Positions 11,411 through 24,058 of a stretch of DNA of 64,000 nt are shown here, in pieces. The stretch spans positions 62,001-126,000 of the forward strand of contig JAYEVH010000310.1 of NCBI GenBank assembly GCA_036346255.1, read 5' to 3'. The notes beneath the pieces were generated by a model. The model was not told the DNA's origin. It saw only the letters and a list, made by a program, of their open reading frames with translations, and did not search any database. The translations under genes and the position numbers were made by a program. Position 1 is the first letter of the stretch. Each line of letters begins with the position of its first letter. Source of the stretch: Ampelocalamus luodianensis (Eukaryota; Streptophyta; Magnoliopsida; Poales; Poaceae).

Positions 11411-13316
11411 GAGCCCGAGCTCGGTCTACGCTGCTGCCACCTCCCATCCATTTTCATATCTCCTGGAGCTCCAAAACAAATGAAGCCCGAATGCCATTTT
11501 TGCGGCGCGCCACCTCCTACCCCTCGGCCACACCAATGAGCTCCAACCTCGCCAACCGCGTCATGCCGCGTCCCACATCACCGGAGCCCAACCCTCAATC
11601 AATTTTGGTTTTAGTCCACTAAGGAGCTGCGCATGGGCCTTCTTCTCCAACCACGGCGAATCCGCCTCCACCGTCGCCGCCATTGATTCGGAGAGCCCGA
11701 GCCCAATTCCTTTTGTCGTGAGCATGCTTAGACCTTTCTCTAACTCTCCATATCACTCCCTTTCCGTCTCGATCACCCAGGTCGCCGCCATCGAGAAGCA
11801 CCCCGCGCCACCGCCGGCTCGTCGTCGCCAGGCCTCTCCGACCACTCTCCGTCATCACCGACCACCTCGGCCTGCTCCAGGTACCTCATGGCCGCTCGTG
11901 CTCTCGCTAGTTTTGCCCCAACTCCACCCGACGTCGTCGCCCCTCTTTCACCCCACGGCGGCGCCGCGCTCGCCGCGCCGCCACAATGCATCTTCGGCTA
12001 CCCGAGACCACCTCTAGCATCCTCGAGCCTCTCTCGACCCATTTTGGCCATCCCCGTATCCTCGCCGCAGCTCCACCGCCGGCGCCGACCTCAGCCCCAA
12101 CTCAGCCCGAGCTATCCCTGTGCTGGCCTCCCTGTTGTCGGTTCCCTGTAATTGAGTTTTCCCCACTGCTAATAGAAGTTGTAATACCTCTTGAATTATT
12201 AAGTCACTTAAGGAGAAGTACTTAGCAAGTGAATTCTGGAATTGGTAATTTTTTTTGGTTTTAAACACTCTTAGTTGTTTGTGTAAGCAGAGAAGGGGTT
12301 TAGAAGAAATTTTGCTTTGTCAGTGGAAACCACATGAAAACCTACCCAGCTAATGCTGACAAATCTTTGTGGTTGTCATTTTTAGTCACCTATCTGAGTA
12401 TCAGAATTTGGAGTTGAGTTGAAGAAAGCAAATCAGGGTAGAGATGTTCCTTCTGTAAGATTTTGGGCAGAGAAAAGTTTCGGTTGAACACTGGTTTTGT
12501 CAGTAGTCTTTTGATACTCTTAACTTTAGTAGTTAGAAAGATTGTGGATCTACTTAGCCTTTTAACACCTAAGCTTTTAGGAGTAAGCTTAGTAGAAAAC
12601 TAATATGGGGGTGTAATTTAAGAAGATGTGTTAACACCAATCTAACTCAGGCAATGTTTCTTAAGGAGGTTTGTGCTAAGGAAGTCTGGAGATGAAATCT
12701 GCTCCTGACTTTGAGCTGTTGGAAATTCTGAATCCTGGTGCTTAGAAATCTTTGTTCGAATGGAGTTTTGGACCATAACACTAGCAGGGTCAAATCAATC
12801 TAAAAATTCAAACATTAGTTGATTCTCCTAAGCCAGCCATGAAATCCTAGTTAATGAGTCAATGCTAATCTTACTGATTGACTTACATTTGTAGTTATAC
12901 TTGGTTAAGTTGTGTTTTCAGATAATAGCAATCCATGGCTGAGCTAAATCAATTAAATTGTGACCCAAATGTTATCTAGAGAATGATATGATAAGATTGA
13001 TTCGAGTAACTAGAGCGTAGTGAGTGCCTTTAGTGTTTAAACTCAAGACCATTGTTGTGATTATAGGGTGTAATAACTAATTGAATCAGGAGAGTATATA
13101 AGAGGATTGATTTTGACTGTATGATTATCGTGGGAAATAAGTAAGTTTGGAAAGAGCAATCAGAACAAATCTTAAACTAATTTAAATAAACTCCGAATCA
13201 GCTAATTGTTGTTCCTAAAATTCATAATATGTCTTCTGTGTTTTTTATTTTTGGATACCCTTTCGGCTTTCTGGTATTTATTCGCTGTTTTTCGCTTTGG
13301 CAGTTTTTACCGTTAG

Positions 13317-13376
13317 ATGACGTTGATATCGAGAGTGATCCTCTGCAACAAGTCGAATATCTCACACAAAGCAAAG
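13317..13376 (+). CDS. Candidate mini-exon A (copy P)
   Basis: It follows the acceptor TTACCGTTAG. 60 nt in phase 1 read DVDIESDPLQQVEYLTQSK without a stop. The donor is mutated (CCAAGC where other copies have GCAAGC). Compare copy b at 21023-21082, also 60 nt. Confidence 0.4.
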
Positions 13377-14342
13377 CCAAGCAGTTTGATCATATCCAGT
13401 TCATTCCCATTATTTTCAAGTCTAATATTTTGTTTAACCTGTATGTATGCATGCTTTTGTGTCAAAGTAATTTTGTCGATTAGAGGTAGTTAATCCCATT
13501 GCATGGTTGCCCTGAAAATTGTTCACCCCTGCCACTACCTTAGGAATATTATTCTCACTGGTGAATTAGAGCCCGGTGAATGATTTAGGGTCTTTTATTT
13601 GTATTTACGATATGATGCTTAGCCATGCTTAGATACCGGTAGAATTGGGCGGTTATCGACTTAGTCGATAACTTTGATCACACAAAAATTATTATAACTT
13701 ATGATTCAGCATTTTTGCTATGTTTAATTGTGAAAACTAAAAATAAAAACAAAATGATTTCGACGGGCACAATGGTAAGATGGTGTGATTCTTGGGTGTG
13801 ATCGAATGGTGCCCGGTCAATTAAGGACCGAACATCTTGTGAGTACACATTATCCAGCATTTCGCGTACTAACCACACTAGAGGTATGGGACCTCTCTTG
13901 ACCTAGTACTTTGGCGTGTATTGGCTCGGGTCGCAGGAGGTCGCGGGAGGGATGGAGGTGGGAGCATGGTAGTTGTCGAAAAGCTTTATCTGAGTGGGTA
14001 GTTGTCTTTTCGTCTTTACCATGTAAGCGTATGGATTTCTATCCTTACGAGCGGCTCGTAGTTAATACACAATATTGGAAAAAGTCTCGTAGGACTTAGC
14101 TGTGCCAGCATACCTTCGGTAGTGTGCTTTGGCTTAAAGGCGATGCAAGTGTGGGTACATGGTACACCTGCAGGTTAAAAACTATTCGAATAGCCTCGTC
14201 CTAGGTGATGGACACGCTTGGGTAAGCTTTTCAAGAGTTAGACTACAACATTTTAATTAAAACTTGATGGGTTGGTATGAACGGGCGTTCATACTATTGT
14301 TGTGATGGCCATTGGGTTGGTCATCTCCAGGATGTCTTTTTG

Positions 14343-15747
14343 TGTGAGGACCCCAGTTTATTCGACTTGTAATGCTTAGCCTTCCATTGACCCTAGCATT
14401 ACAATTCAAATAAACCAAGCCTCAGGATATGTATACTTCCCAGAAATGCAGTATACACACCCCGTTACAAAATTAAGCATCAATTCCATACACGAGAGGT
14501 TACAACATCAAAACTACAAATATACAACAGAAAGAACTTACAAGATAAATACAAACTACACAGCGGAAGCAAAAGCCATAAGATGGCGATAAATAAAATA
14601 GCCAATTAGTGTGCCTTTACCCACAAGGCAACCAACCGGACCGCCAAGCTAGTCGTCAAACCCGCAGCACATCTCACAAAAGGGAAGCCCTTGGGGCTCA
14701 CCTTCTTCCTCTGCAACAAAAACATTAAGCAAAGCATCTGAGTACAAAAATTGTTTTTGTACTCGCAAGACTGACGTGTAAGGGTAACAGAACAATAATT
14801 TAACTACATGCAAGCTTTATTTAAGTGGAGGGGGCTCTGGGCTTACTTTTAGCAGAAAGCAAGTTTTCTTTTGCAATAATGTAATAGTTTGAAAGCAGTT
14901 TTAACAATTCAATTTTATTTGCAGAAATAACAGCGATACAGTAAGTAGTGACATAAATAAATCCTGGAGATGACCAACCCAATGGACATCACAACAATAG
15001 TATCAACACCCGTTCATACCAACCCATCAAGTTTTAATTAAATGTTGTAGTCTAGTTCTCACGGGGCGTATCCGAGCGTGTCCATAACCTAGGACGAGGC
15101 TATTCGAATAGTTTTAACCCTGCAGGGGTGTACCAATGTACCCACACTTTAGACCGCCTTTCCACCAGCCACGGTTAGCATACTTCCTTTGGTATGCAGG
15201 CACGGCTAAGTCTAACAAGACATTTTCCAATATTGTGTATTAACTACGAGCCGCTCGTATGGATAGAAATCCATACGCTTACATGGTAAAGCCGAAAAGA
15301 CAACTACCCACTCAGGATAAAGCTTTTCGGACAACTACCATGCTCCCACCTCCATCCCTCCTGCGACCTCCTGCGACCCGGAGCCAATACACGCCAAAGT
15401 ACTAGGTCAAGGGAGGTCCCATATACTCTAGTGTGGTTAGCACGCAAAATGCTCAGTACGGTGGCGCAAGTAACTCGGTCCTTAATTGACTCGGGCACCT
15501 TTCCAGTCACACCCAAAAGCACACCAACTTACCATTGTGCCCAAGTCCAAATCATTTTGTTTTTATTTTTAGTTTTCACAAATATCATAGCACAAAGGCT
15601 GAAAAGGTAAAGATATAATAATTTGTGTGATCAAAGTTACCGACTAAGTCGATAACCGCCCAATTCGACCGGTATCTAAGCATGGCTAAGCATCATATCG
15701 TAAATACAAATAAAAGACCCTAAATCATTCACCGGGCTCTAATTCAC
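14343..15747 (-). repeat. Solo LTR b (minus orientation), R-U5 side
   Basis: It starts TGTGAGGACC at 14343. The TSD TTTTG is at 14338-14342 and 24054-24058, flanking the whole of b in LTR P. It is interrupted at 15748 by LTR c (TSD TTCAC). It contains the hairpin 14430-14457 with a perfect 7-bp stem (TGTATAC/GTATACA) and exon B-like 14649-14710. Length without the nested LTR is about 4.6 kb. Confidence 0.9.
14649..14710 (-). CDS. Candidate terminal exon B (copy b)
   Basis: Acceptor TTTTTGTTGCAG, then phase 1 EEEGEPQGLPFCEMCCGFDD and TAG. It is 62 nt, the same length as copies a and R. The changes from copy a are mostly amino-acid replacements at a few sites, and the FCEMC core is kept. Confidence 0.45.
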
Positions 15748-16099
15748 TGTGAGGACCCCGGTTTATTCGGCTTGTACTGTTTAACCATCCACTTGGTCCT
15801 AACAGTACAAATCAAATAAACCAAGCCTCGAGATATGTATACTTCCCAGAAATGCGGTATACACACCCCGCTACAAAATCATGCATCAATTCCATTCATA
15901 CACATAGAGCCGAAGCAAAAGCAACAACTGAAAGACATAGATAATATAAAGAGAGTTATTACAAAAGAGAGGCCGACGGCCAAAATTCATAAAGATAAGT
16001 AAATACACAATGAAGCAAAATGGCCATAAGATGGCAATAAACAAAAGCCAATCGGTGTGCCTTTACCCACAAGGCAACCAACCGGACCGCCAAGCTAAT

Positions 16100-16161
16100 C
16101 GTCCCAAGCAGCGCAGAACACGACTCACAAAAGTGAGGCCCTTGGGGCTCACCTTCTTCCT
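16100..16161 (-). CDS. Candidate terminal exon B (copy c), stop lost by frameshift
   Basis: The acceptor TTGTTGCAG, then EEEGEPQGPHFCESC in phase 1. After the FCE core the frame differs from copies a and b and the usual GACTAG-type stop is out of frame. The end coordinate is set by homology to the other copies. Confidence 0.35.
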
Positions 16162-17343
16162 CTGCAACAATTAATATTAAGCAAAGCGGATGAGTACAAA
16201 ACTTGTTTTTGTACTCGCAAGACCGACGTGTGAGATAACAGAACTATAATTAACTACATGCAAGCTTTATTTAAGTGGATGAGGCTTTGGACTTATTTTC
16301 AAGATAAGCAAGTTTTCATTTGCAATAAGGTAATAGATTCAAAGCAAGTTTGCAATTAACTTTTATTGTTCAAATAAAGAGAGACAATAATAACATAGAT
16401 AGAGAACAACACCAACCTAGAAGTGACTAACCCATAGTCACCACAACAATAGCATGAAGTACCCCTCATACCACCCATGTCAAGTTTAAGTTTTTAAAAG
16501 GTTGTAGTCTAGTTCTTGTGGGAAATAACCAAGCGTGTCCATAACCTAGGACGAGGCTATTCGAATAGATTTAACCCTGCAGGGGTGTACCAATGTACCC
16601 ACACGATAGACCGCCTTTCCACCAGCCACGGTTAGCACACTTCCTTTGGTATGCAGGCATGGCTAAGCCTAACAAGACGCTTTCCAATGGACGATGCTAA
16701 TTAAGAGCCGCAACCCACGGGAGAAAGACACATTAGACAGCCTAACCGGTCTGCCAATGCTCCCCTCCAAACACCACACCAAGAACACACCCACCAACCA
16801 GCTCATAATTAACACCTCCCAAAGTACTTAGTCAAGAGAGGTATCCCCCTCGTGTGGTTAGCACGCAATAATTGCTTGGATCAATGGCACAAGTAACTCG
16901 GTCCTTAGGGACTTAGGCACCATTCCAGTCACACCCAACAGATCACCCAACATACCATTGTGCCCAAGCCAAGATATAACTTTTGTTTTCGTTTTGATTT
17001 GCAAAATGGTAAAACACAAGGGTTGGACATAATGGAATAATATAAGTATTTGTGTGATCAAGATCACCGACTAAGTCGATGATCGCCCAATACTACCGAT
17101 GCTAGGCATGGCTAAGCAATATTTATTCGAATCTACTAAGTGACAAGAGCTCATCCAACGAACTCTAATCACAGCAAATAACCTAGGCTCAGGTAGTAGA
17201 GGATAATTATTTACCTACAGATTATGCAACTAGAGGTCTAACTAATCAATTTAACAACAAAATAGCAATGCATACATAGAAGTTAAACAAAATATTAGAC
17301 TTTAAAAGTAATGGGATTAATGGGAAATGATCAAACTGCTTGC

Positions 17344-17406
17344 CTGCTTGCGGTTGCTCAATTTGTTGCGGAGGGTCGTTCTCGGGATTACCGCAAATAT
17401 CGAATC
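17344..17406 (-). CDS. Candidate mini-exon A (copy c)
   Basis: 63 nt between TTTCGCTTAG and GCAG|GCAAGC. Phase 1 reads FDICGNPENDPPQQIEQPQA, no stop. The leader frame that ends at the donor at 19375 is open in the matching phase, so the joined codon would be GGA. Confidence 0.45.
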
Positions 17407-17939
17407 CTAAGCGAAAGAGCGAAAACAACCAATAAGACGAGCAACACTTAAACAAAAGAGCAAGCAAAAATTATCCAAATGTGACGAAATTTATACACAA
17501 GGTAAAATACGAACATACCTAGACATAGAAACTGGAAAAACTTAATTTGGATTTGTGGTGCAAAAGATATTCTCTAAAAACCTAATTTCGGCCATAATTA
17601 GCACTGTAGCAAAAATATTTTCTAGAAAGATTTTGAAGCTGAAACTTTTATGGTAGCTACCTACTGGTATAGTGGTAACCCATATAAAATTTCAGGTCAT
17701 TTGGAGTTAAAATGATTTAGTTATGATTTTTCTAAGTTTTAAATCTAAGACATGATTAATTTCAGTATTAAAGACTCTGCAAAACCTATACTAAGCTAAA
17801 GTACTTTAACAGATGCATTTATAGAACTTTAGTTTGTTAAATTTGGAGCTACAGAGAAAAAGTTATGCAATTTTGAAGTTTAAAACAATTAATATGTGCA
17901 AATAAAAGCTTCTCGGACTAAATCTGGAAAACCCATAAA

Positions 17940-18960
17940 AACTGGGGAGGTCGTGGGCGTTGATCAAAGATCGCACGGCTCACGATCTCGAATGCTAAAA
18001 CCCGCACGAGCTCTCGGGCGCAAAGACCTTGCCGCGCCTAGAGAGGTCTTAGCCGTTGATATTGAATCCAACGGCTCCGACCATCTGGATGCACCGCACC
18101 GCGAAGGAGGTCTCTCGCGACTAGGGAGGTCGTGGACGCCGATCGGATCTCGCGGCCCGAGCTCCACAAGGAGGTCCTACGGCTAACTCGCTAAGGGAAG
18201 GTGCGGACGGTTAAGATTTCCGAGGAGGTCTTAACGGTCTAGATCCGATCGGAGGAGAGGATCTAAGCGGTGAGCTTAACAGCGGGAGGTCTTGACGGTT
18301 AGGATCTCACCGAGGAGGTCCTAACGGTCGAGATGTCCCTCGGGGAGGTCCTCCAACACAGTGCTATACAGAGAGAGAGATCTGGATGGCTCAGATCTCC
18401 ATGGGAGAGGTCCTGAGTGGTCCAGATCTAGGCGGGGAGGTCCTCATGGTTAAGACCAAAGACGAGGAGGTCTCGAGGTTCTCTTTACAAAGAGACCAAG
18501 GGTGGTCTTTTGTAAAGAGGACCCAGGGTGGTTTTGAAGGTTTTCTTTACAAAAGACCGGGGTGGTCTTTTGCAAAGAGGACCTTGGTGGGGTGGCTCAG
18601 GTGGTTTTAGAAAACGACTAAGGAAGGACCTTTTGCAAGGAGGACCCCAAGGAGGTCCGAGAGGGCGGTTTTGACAAAAACGACCGGGGTGACCTCTTCG
18701 CACAGAGGACCTCAAGGAGGTCTTTTGCAAAGAGGACCCCAAGGAGGAGGGTGATCCTAGCGGCTGGGATTTAACCTACGGAGGTCTTTAATGGCCAGGA
18801 TTCTATATGGTGGGAGGTCCAGAGACTTAGGATTTTTCGGAAAAGATCCTAAGGCCCATATCTGAACTTGGAGAGGTCGTGAACAGCTAAGATTAGCCCG
18901 AGGAGGTCCTAGAGTGGTTTTAATGGTGCAGGACCTCCAGACAGCGGCGGCTAAGACAAT
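17940..18960 (-). repeat. Degenerate GAGGTC-centred array in LTR c
   Basis: GAGGTC, usually as GGAGGTC, occurs about 18 times in 1 kb at 25-70-bp spacing, mixed with GTTGATC/AACGGCT phrases and AAAGAGGACC units. A second cluster lies at 19990-20300. Open frames here (for example 17896-18186) are by-products of the repeats. Confidence 0.6.
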
Positions 18961-19375
18961 TTAATGCATCGAATAATTGACAATAAATGAATCTAAAAGG
19001 AACACTTAATGACTAAGGCCCTGGCCTACACGACAGTGACTCCACGGCACAAGTAGGACACAATTAATGCACCAATGATAAGCAATGATTTGAGCATTAA
19101 TGTGGTCCGAAGAACATGACGAAAATGGGATTTGCGAACTGGCAAAATCCGAGAGGGTTCATCAGCTTGCCGCCGGCGATGTGGACCTCGTCGGCGGAAA
19201 CCAAAGGCACGGATGAGTTCCAAATAGGGAGGAGAACCTAAAGGTGCCAACAGCTAGGGCTAAAGTGCACCCTACCGGCGGCTAGCCGGAGGTGACCGAC
19301 GGAGACCCAATGCGGCCAAAAACGAAAAATCGAAGAGGTCTAACGGGATCGGGTTTTTGGAACTGAAGTACTCAC

Positions 19376-19728
19376 CCGGGATTGAAGGAGAACCGGGAGT
19401 GGTCGCGGTAGCTCTGGTGACGGTGGAGGTCGCCGGAGATGAAGAAGACGAAGCTCCCGGCCACGAACAGCAAGCTCCCTCCTTGTCAACCTCTGTGAAG
19501 GTCAAACAAAGCAAGTCAGGGAGGCTTGAGGTGACCAAGGGAACAAGATGACTGCCAACAACTACAATAATGAACCACTGGAGCTCGGAGGCCGACGGAG
19601 AGCTCCAAGGTCCGGCAATGGTGGCAAAGATTTTCGGGTGACTTGAGCACAAGAGCAGAGAAAGAACTAGGGTGCAAGAGAGTGACTAAAAGAACTAAGA
19701 GAGGAAGCTTGAGCTTCAAATATAGCCG
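19376..19728 (-). promoter_or_regulatory. LTR c TATA box and ATG-free leader ending in a splice donor
   Basis: Minus-strand CTATATTTG at about 19720-19726 is about 1.1 kb from the LTR start. The next 345 nt contain no ATG and end at CCCGG|GTGAGTAC (intron from 19375). Similar TATA-donor pairs exist in d (34773/34481), e (49455/49165), f (58945/58661) and O (37620/37843). The reading frame in the phase that joins exon A is open back to the TATA box but lacks ATG. Confidence 0.5.
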
Positions 19729-20839
19729 GTGGGAAGGGTGGCAAAGTCAGCCGGTGCACTGAGACCAAGTACACGAAACTGATGGGAGTAGGTTGTCAGG
19801 GAGACTTTTGAGCAAAAGGTGCTGCCAGACATTTAATGTTGGCAGCACATAGCCGTTTGTCAGCCCTAAAGTTGACAAGGCACTGCTCTCTACTGCCATG
19901 CACAAAATTTGATAACGCCCAGGCCCACCCGACAGTGAGAGGACCAGGTCAAGGAGCTCAACGGCTAAAATCCGCACCGAGCCCCACTAGGGAGGTCGTG
20001 AGCTGTTGGATTGAAATCCAAGGGCTCGGATCTTGAGCCAAGTATTAGAGGTCCTAACACTTAGGGGAGGTCTGAGCCACAGATCTCAAGAGAGATGGCC
20101 CACGATCACCCAAGCGCTAGGGGTGGTCGTGGAGGTCCGAGGAGGTCGCCCAGGGTGGTCTTTGCAAAAGGTGCAAAGGAGGTCCTGGGGGAGGTCCTCG
20201 AGGTTTGTCTTTGTAAGAGAACAGGAGGAAGTCGTGGGGTGGGAGGTCCTTTACAAAGACCCGAGGAGGTCTTTGAGCGTCGGATTTAAAATCCAACGGC
20301 CCAGACCACCTGTGTCCAAATGCCCGAGCCCGACACGGCTCAAGCGGCCCGGTGCGACCAAGACCTGGAGGTCTGACCTGGGTTTAGGGTTTAAATTGGA
20401 ACTGGGATCTTGAAGGGACTTTTAGAGCTAGCAAACTAGCTCCAAATTCTATGAAATCTTGACAGTAGCTTGCTAACCTCGAGTTGGACCTTGTATAAAA
20501 TTTTTAGGAGTTTTTGTGCTGAGCATTTTTCTCCAGAAATTATACAATGCTTTGAGCTAGGGTTTGACTATGAGTCAAGCAAGTTTGACTGACCCATAAA
20601 ACTATTCAATCAATTTCTGAAAATTGTGAAATTTTTCAGAGGGGTCACATATCAACCCAAGAACTTAGGAAAAATATTTCCTAGGAGATGATCAACAGAC
20701 TTGTGACTTAGTATTCCCATACTCTGGTGAAATAATTGTTTAGTACACACAGGAAACACATGATGTAAGAAAAAGTTTTAATTTCTACTCATTTTCTTAC
20801 ACTTACAACACAAGTTGAAATTGGGGATGTTACATTCAC

Positions 20840-23800
20840 CAGTGAGAATAATATTCCTAAGGTAGTGGCAGGGGTGAACAATTTCAGGGCAACAATGCAA
20901 TGGGATTAACTACCTCTAATCGACAAAATTACTTTGACACAAAAGCATGCATACATACAAGTTAAGCAAAATATTAGACTTGAAAATAATGGGAATGAAC
21001 TGGATATGATCAAACTGCTTGCCTTTGCCTTGCTAGAGATAATCGACTTGCTGCAGAGGGTCACTCTCGATATCATCGTCACCTAACGATAAAAACTGCC
21101 AAAGCGAAAAACAGCGAATAAACACCAAAATGCCAAAAAGTATCCAAAAATTAATAACACGGAAGATAGATTATGAAATTTAGGAACAAAAATAATTGAT
21201 TTGAGGTTTATTTAAATTAATTAGGATTTCTTATTACTGTTCTTTTCAAACTCACTTATTTTTCACATAAAGATTTCACTGTTTGTTTATGAGGATCCAA
21301 GCGAAGCTTATTTTTCATATTAGGTTACTACTACTGGATAGTTGTCCAACCAACTAAATGACTCAGAAACATATCTAACTACTTCACTAACCAAGTCATA
21401 AACCTATTGGCAATTCTGATAGTTGCCATGCTATTGCTACTGAGAACAAGAACTCCTATTTGCTCTTCTGATAGATGGTTGTGAGAGGCTACCAAGTGCT
21501 TTCAAACAACCTAATTACTGGTAACATGTGGTTTGTAGATTTAGAATGCTCCAATAGCTAGTAAGCTTACCGACGGCTATTCAAATGAAAAACTGATTTT
21601 CTTTTCTGTTCACCCAACCTACAACATCATCTTTCTTAACTGAAAACTTCCAACTGACTTCCCACAAATTTCACTTTCAAAATTGATAATCTGCTAGAGC
21701 AATCTAATAGCTAAACACAGCACAAGGCACTAAAACTTCCTTTACTGCTTAACACTTCAACAAAAGAAATTGGTTGCCCTATGCTGTTTTCTGAAAAATT
21801 CAGAACCGCACTAATTTTCAGATTAGGTACTAGTGTTGGACAAGTGCTCAAAGCCTAAAAGAATACAACTACTTGACTTAGCAAAGTCATAGTCTACTGC
21901 CAAAATTTATCATCTTACTCTGTTGTCCAACTATCTAGCAAAAGAACATATTTCTAAGCTGGAAAGCTACTGAAATCTAAAATGTCCAACTGACTAAAAG
22001 CATTAAGAAAGACTTTGACTACTAGAATTAGTCATGCTAATAACCCTCTAACAAAACTGAATTCCTTCAGATTACCTTAACTGATCATACAACCTACAAA
22101 AGCAATAATTTTCAGAACTAAGGACCTACTAGCCAAAGTCCATTCAGATTTCAACTTTCAGATTAGCTATTTCAATTAAGTGACCTAGCTGTCATTCACA
22201 AAACTAGATAGCACAAAGATGGCTTGATTAACAAGGGGGTTCCAATGTCACCATAGGAGCGAGAGAAATGCACACCGAGAGCACAAGGAGGTAGTAACAG
22301 AGGGTCTTTTCTTGCCGCACCTCCAAGCTGTCCTAGGCCGATGTCTCACCGCTCGACCATGCCTCCTCGGGCTTGGGCTACCGCACCGCCGCACCGCCTC
22401 CGTGCGCTATATTTCCTCGCCTCGGCGACCCGGACTCGCCACCTCGCCGCGCCGTCGCTGCGCACCTCGCCTAGGCTCGCGCGCCGCCGAGCCGATGCCA
22501 TCGGCTGGCCGCCATCCTCGTCGCGCCGCCATCGCTTCCATCGCCGGGCCACCGCGCCATGCGCTCGGCGCCGTCTACTCGACCTCGGCCGTGGACGCCG
22601 ACTCGCCGCTTCCACCGGCTGCCACACCATGCGCCGGCGTCGCCACACCGCTGCGCTGCTCGTTGGCGCGCCTCCTCAAGTCGTCGCCTCCACCCGCCAT
22701 CGCATGCATGCAAGGGTCGTAGCACCACGCCGCCTTGCGCCCGCCCCTCCAGCGCCGCCTGCGCACATGCATGCATGCACCGCGCCACATTGCCATCGCT
22801 GCCGACGGCCGGCCGACAGCGCCTCGGTGTTGCGCCATCGCATGTCGTGCCACCACACATCGCGCCTCGGCTCCTCCTCGACGCCATGGGCTGCCGCGCC
22901 TCGCGCTGCCGCCGCGACGCCGACGCCGCCGCGCGCCGCCGCGGCGCCGGCCGCATGCACCGCCTCCGCATGCATGGCTCCGACACCAGCCTCGATGTCG
23001 CCGCCTTGCCACTGGCCTTCAAGCCCCGCTGCCGCGCTCGGGCTCCCGGGGCCACGCCGCCACCGGCCACCTCGCCGAGTCGCCGATGCTGCTCGCTGCC
23101 ACAGCACAGCACAGTGTGTCTTCCTTCCTCCCTCCTTGCATACTACTCAAAAGAGCTCGCATGCGAAAACCGATTGGATAAATGGAAAGCCTAGATGATG
23201 AGGATCACCCCGGTATAACATGCATGGGCTGATTTTCAGTTCTTGCTAGACATTGGGAGGAGAGAAGTAGAGAGGAGCTTGTGTTCTTGAAGAGAAGAAA
23301 GAGGAAATGAAAGTTCTGTAGAGAGGAGAGATGGCGTGGAGAGGCAGTGGGGAGGAAATGAGTGGCTTTCGGCTGGGGGCAAGAGCCATGGCAGAGGGTT
23401 GCTTTGCTTGTTGGGAGGGAAATAAAGAACTGCCTAAGGATGGATGAAATGATAGGGGTAGTGTTCTAATGGGAGAATAAATAAAATAGAAGTACAGTCG
23501 TAGGGTGGTTTTGACCGGGAAAAGAACGTATAAGCAGGTATTTCGCCTGCGATCTGTCGAACCGAAAGATAAAACAACGATACTAAGGCAGGCAAGACGA
23601 TATGATTTCTTGTGATGCATGCTAAAACATAAAATCAAAATAATTAAATTTATATGCAGTCTTTCAAACCATTCAATTTAATATTGATTATTATTACTTG
23701 ATGTGAGAAAATTGCAAAACATGCTTTAATTAATTCCTCTATTTATATTTAGAATATTTATACTGAGTTTAGATTTTAAATTATCACTTTCATTTTTATT

Positions 23801-24053
23801 GGTTTTATTTGTCTATTAGGTTGGTGTTTTAAATTCAAACTCAAAGTTGAACATGCAAATTAATCAGGGAACCGATTAAGCTCCAAAAATTCTAGAAAAA
23901 ACCAACAAGCCTGTTAGAGAATATAGAATCCAACTAAAATATTCCCACATTTGAAACCTATTTGCTGCAACAAAAAGTGTTAAAAAGTCCAAAATTTCAC
24001 AAATGCACATTAGATGCTTAACTAATCCAACTTAGGGATTTTGGGCTGTTACA
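20840..24053 (-). repeat. Solo LTR b, U3 side (second part)
   Basis: It continues b after LTR c and ends TGTTACA at 24053. It contains exon A-like 21023-21082, AT-rich intron-like DNA to about 22300, a very GC-rich CGCC/GCC block 22312-23200, a TATA-like element (TATTTTATTTATT, minus, about 23476-23489) and a U3. The long open frames in the GC block occur on both strands at once and show no domain, so I do not call them genes. Confidence 0.85.
21023..21082 (-). CDS. Candidate mini-exon A (copy b), one nonsense codon
   Basis: 60 nt between TATCGTTAG and AAAG|GCAAGC. Phase 1 reads DDDIESDPLQQVDYL, then TAG, then QGK. The TAG fits a CAG>TAG change. Length and phase are intact. Confidence 0.45.
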
Positions 24054-24058
24054 TTTTG

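Larger units (their letters stand above)
10640..14342 (+). repeat. Solo LTR P (plus orientation), first part
   Basis: It starts TGTAACAACCCC at 10640 and, after nested LTR b, ends TCCTCACA at 24657. The TSD CCGCC lies at 10635-10639 and 24658-24662. No internal region is present, so this is a solo LTR (about 4.3 kb) left by LTR-LTR recombination. It contains the TATA box at 11401, a GC-rich leader at 11140-12150, exon A-like 13317-13376, an exact dyad at 13652-13672 and the palindrome CTATTCGAATAG at 14182-14193. Confidence 0.9.
15748..20834 (-). repeat. Solo LTR c (minus orientation), complete
   Basis: 5087 bp, TGTGAGG at 15748 to TGTTACA at 20834, with TSD TTCAC at 15743-15747 and 20835-20839. 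There is no internal region, so it is a solo LTR and the innermost of the three-level nest. It contains the hairpin 15836-15863, exon B-like from 16161, exon A-like 17344-17406, a GAGGTC-rich array (17940-18960), a leader with a GTGAGT donor (19375) and a TATA box (about 19718-19728). Confidence 0.95.

Noticed and set aside
11016..12268. Several 80-155-codon frames on both strands
   Set aside because: GC-rich leader and U3 of LTR P around its TATA box. Overlapping frames on both strands show no protein signature.
17896..20413. Frames of 70-126 codons in LTR c
   Set aside because: Created by the GAGGTC repeats. The exception I kept as a question is the leader frame ending at the donor 19375, because it is open in the phase that joins exon A.
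22312..23198. Long overlapping open frames on both strands (up to 285 and 213 codons)
   Set aside because: CGCC/GCC-rich low-complexity sequence inside solo LTR b. Stop codons are rare simply from GC content, all frames look alike, and there is no domain.
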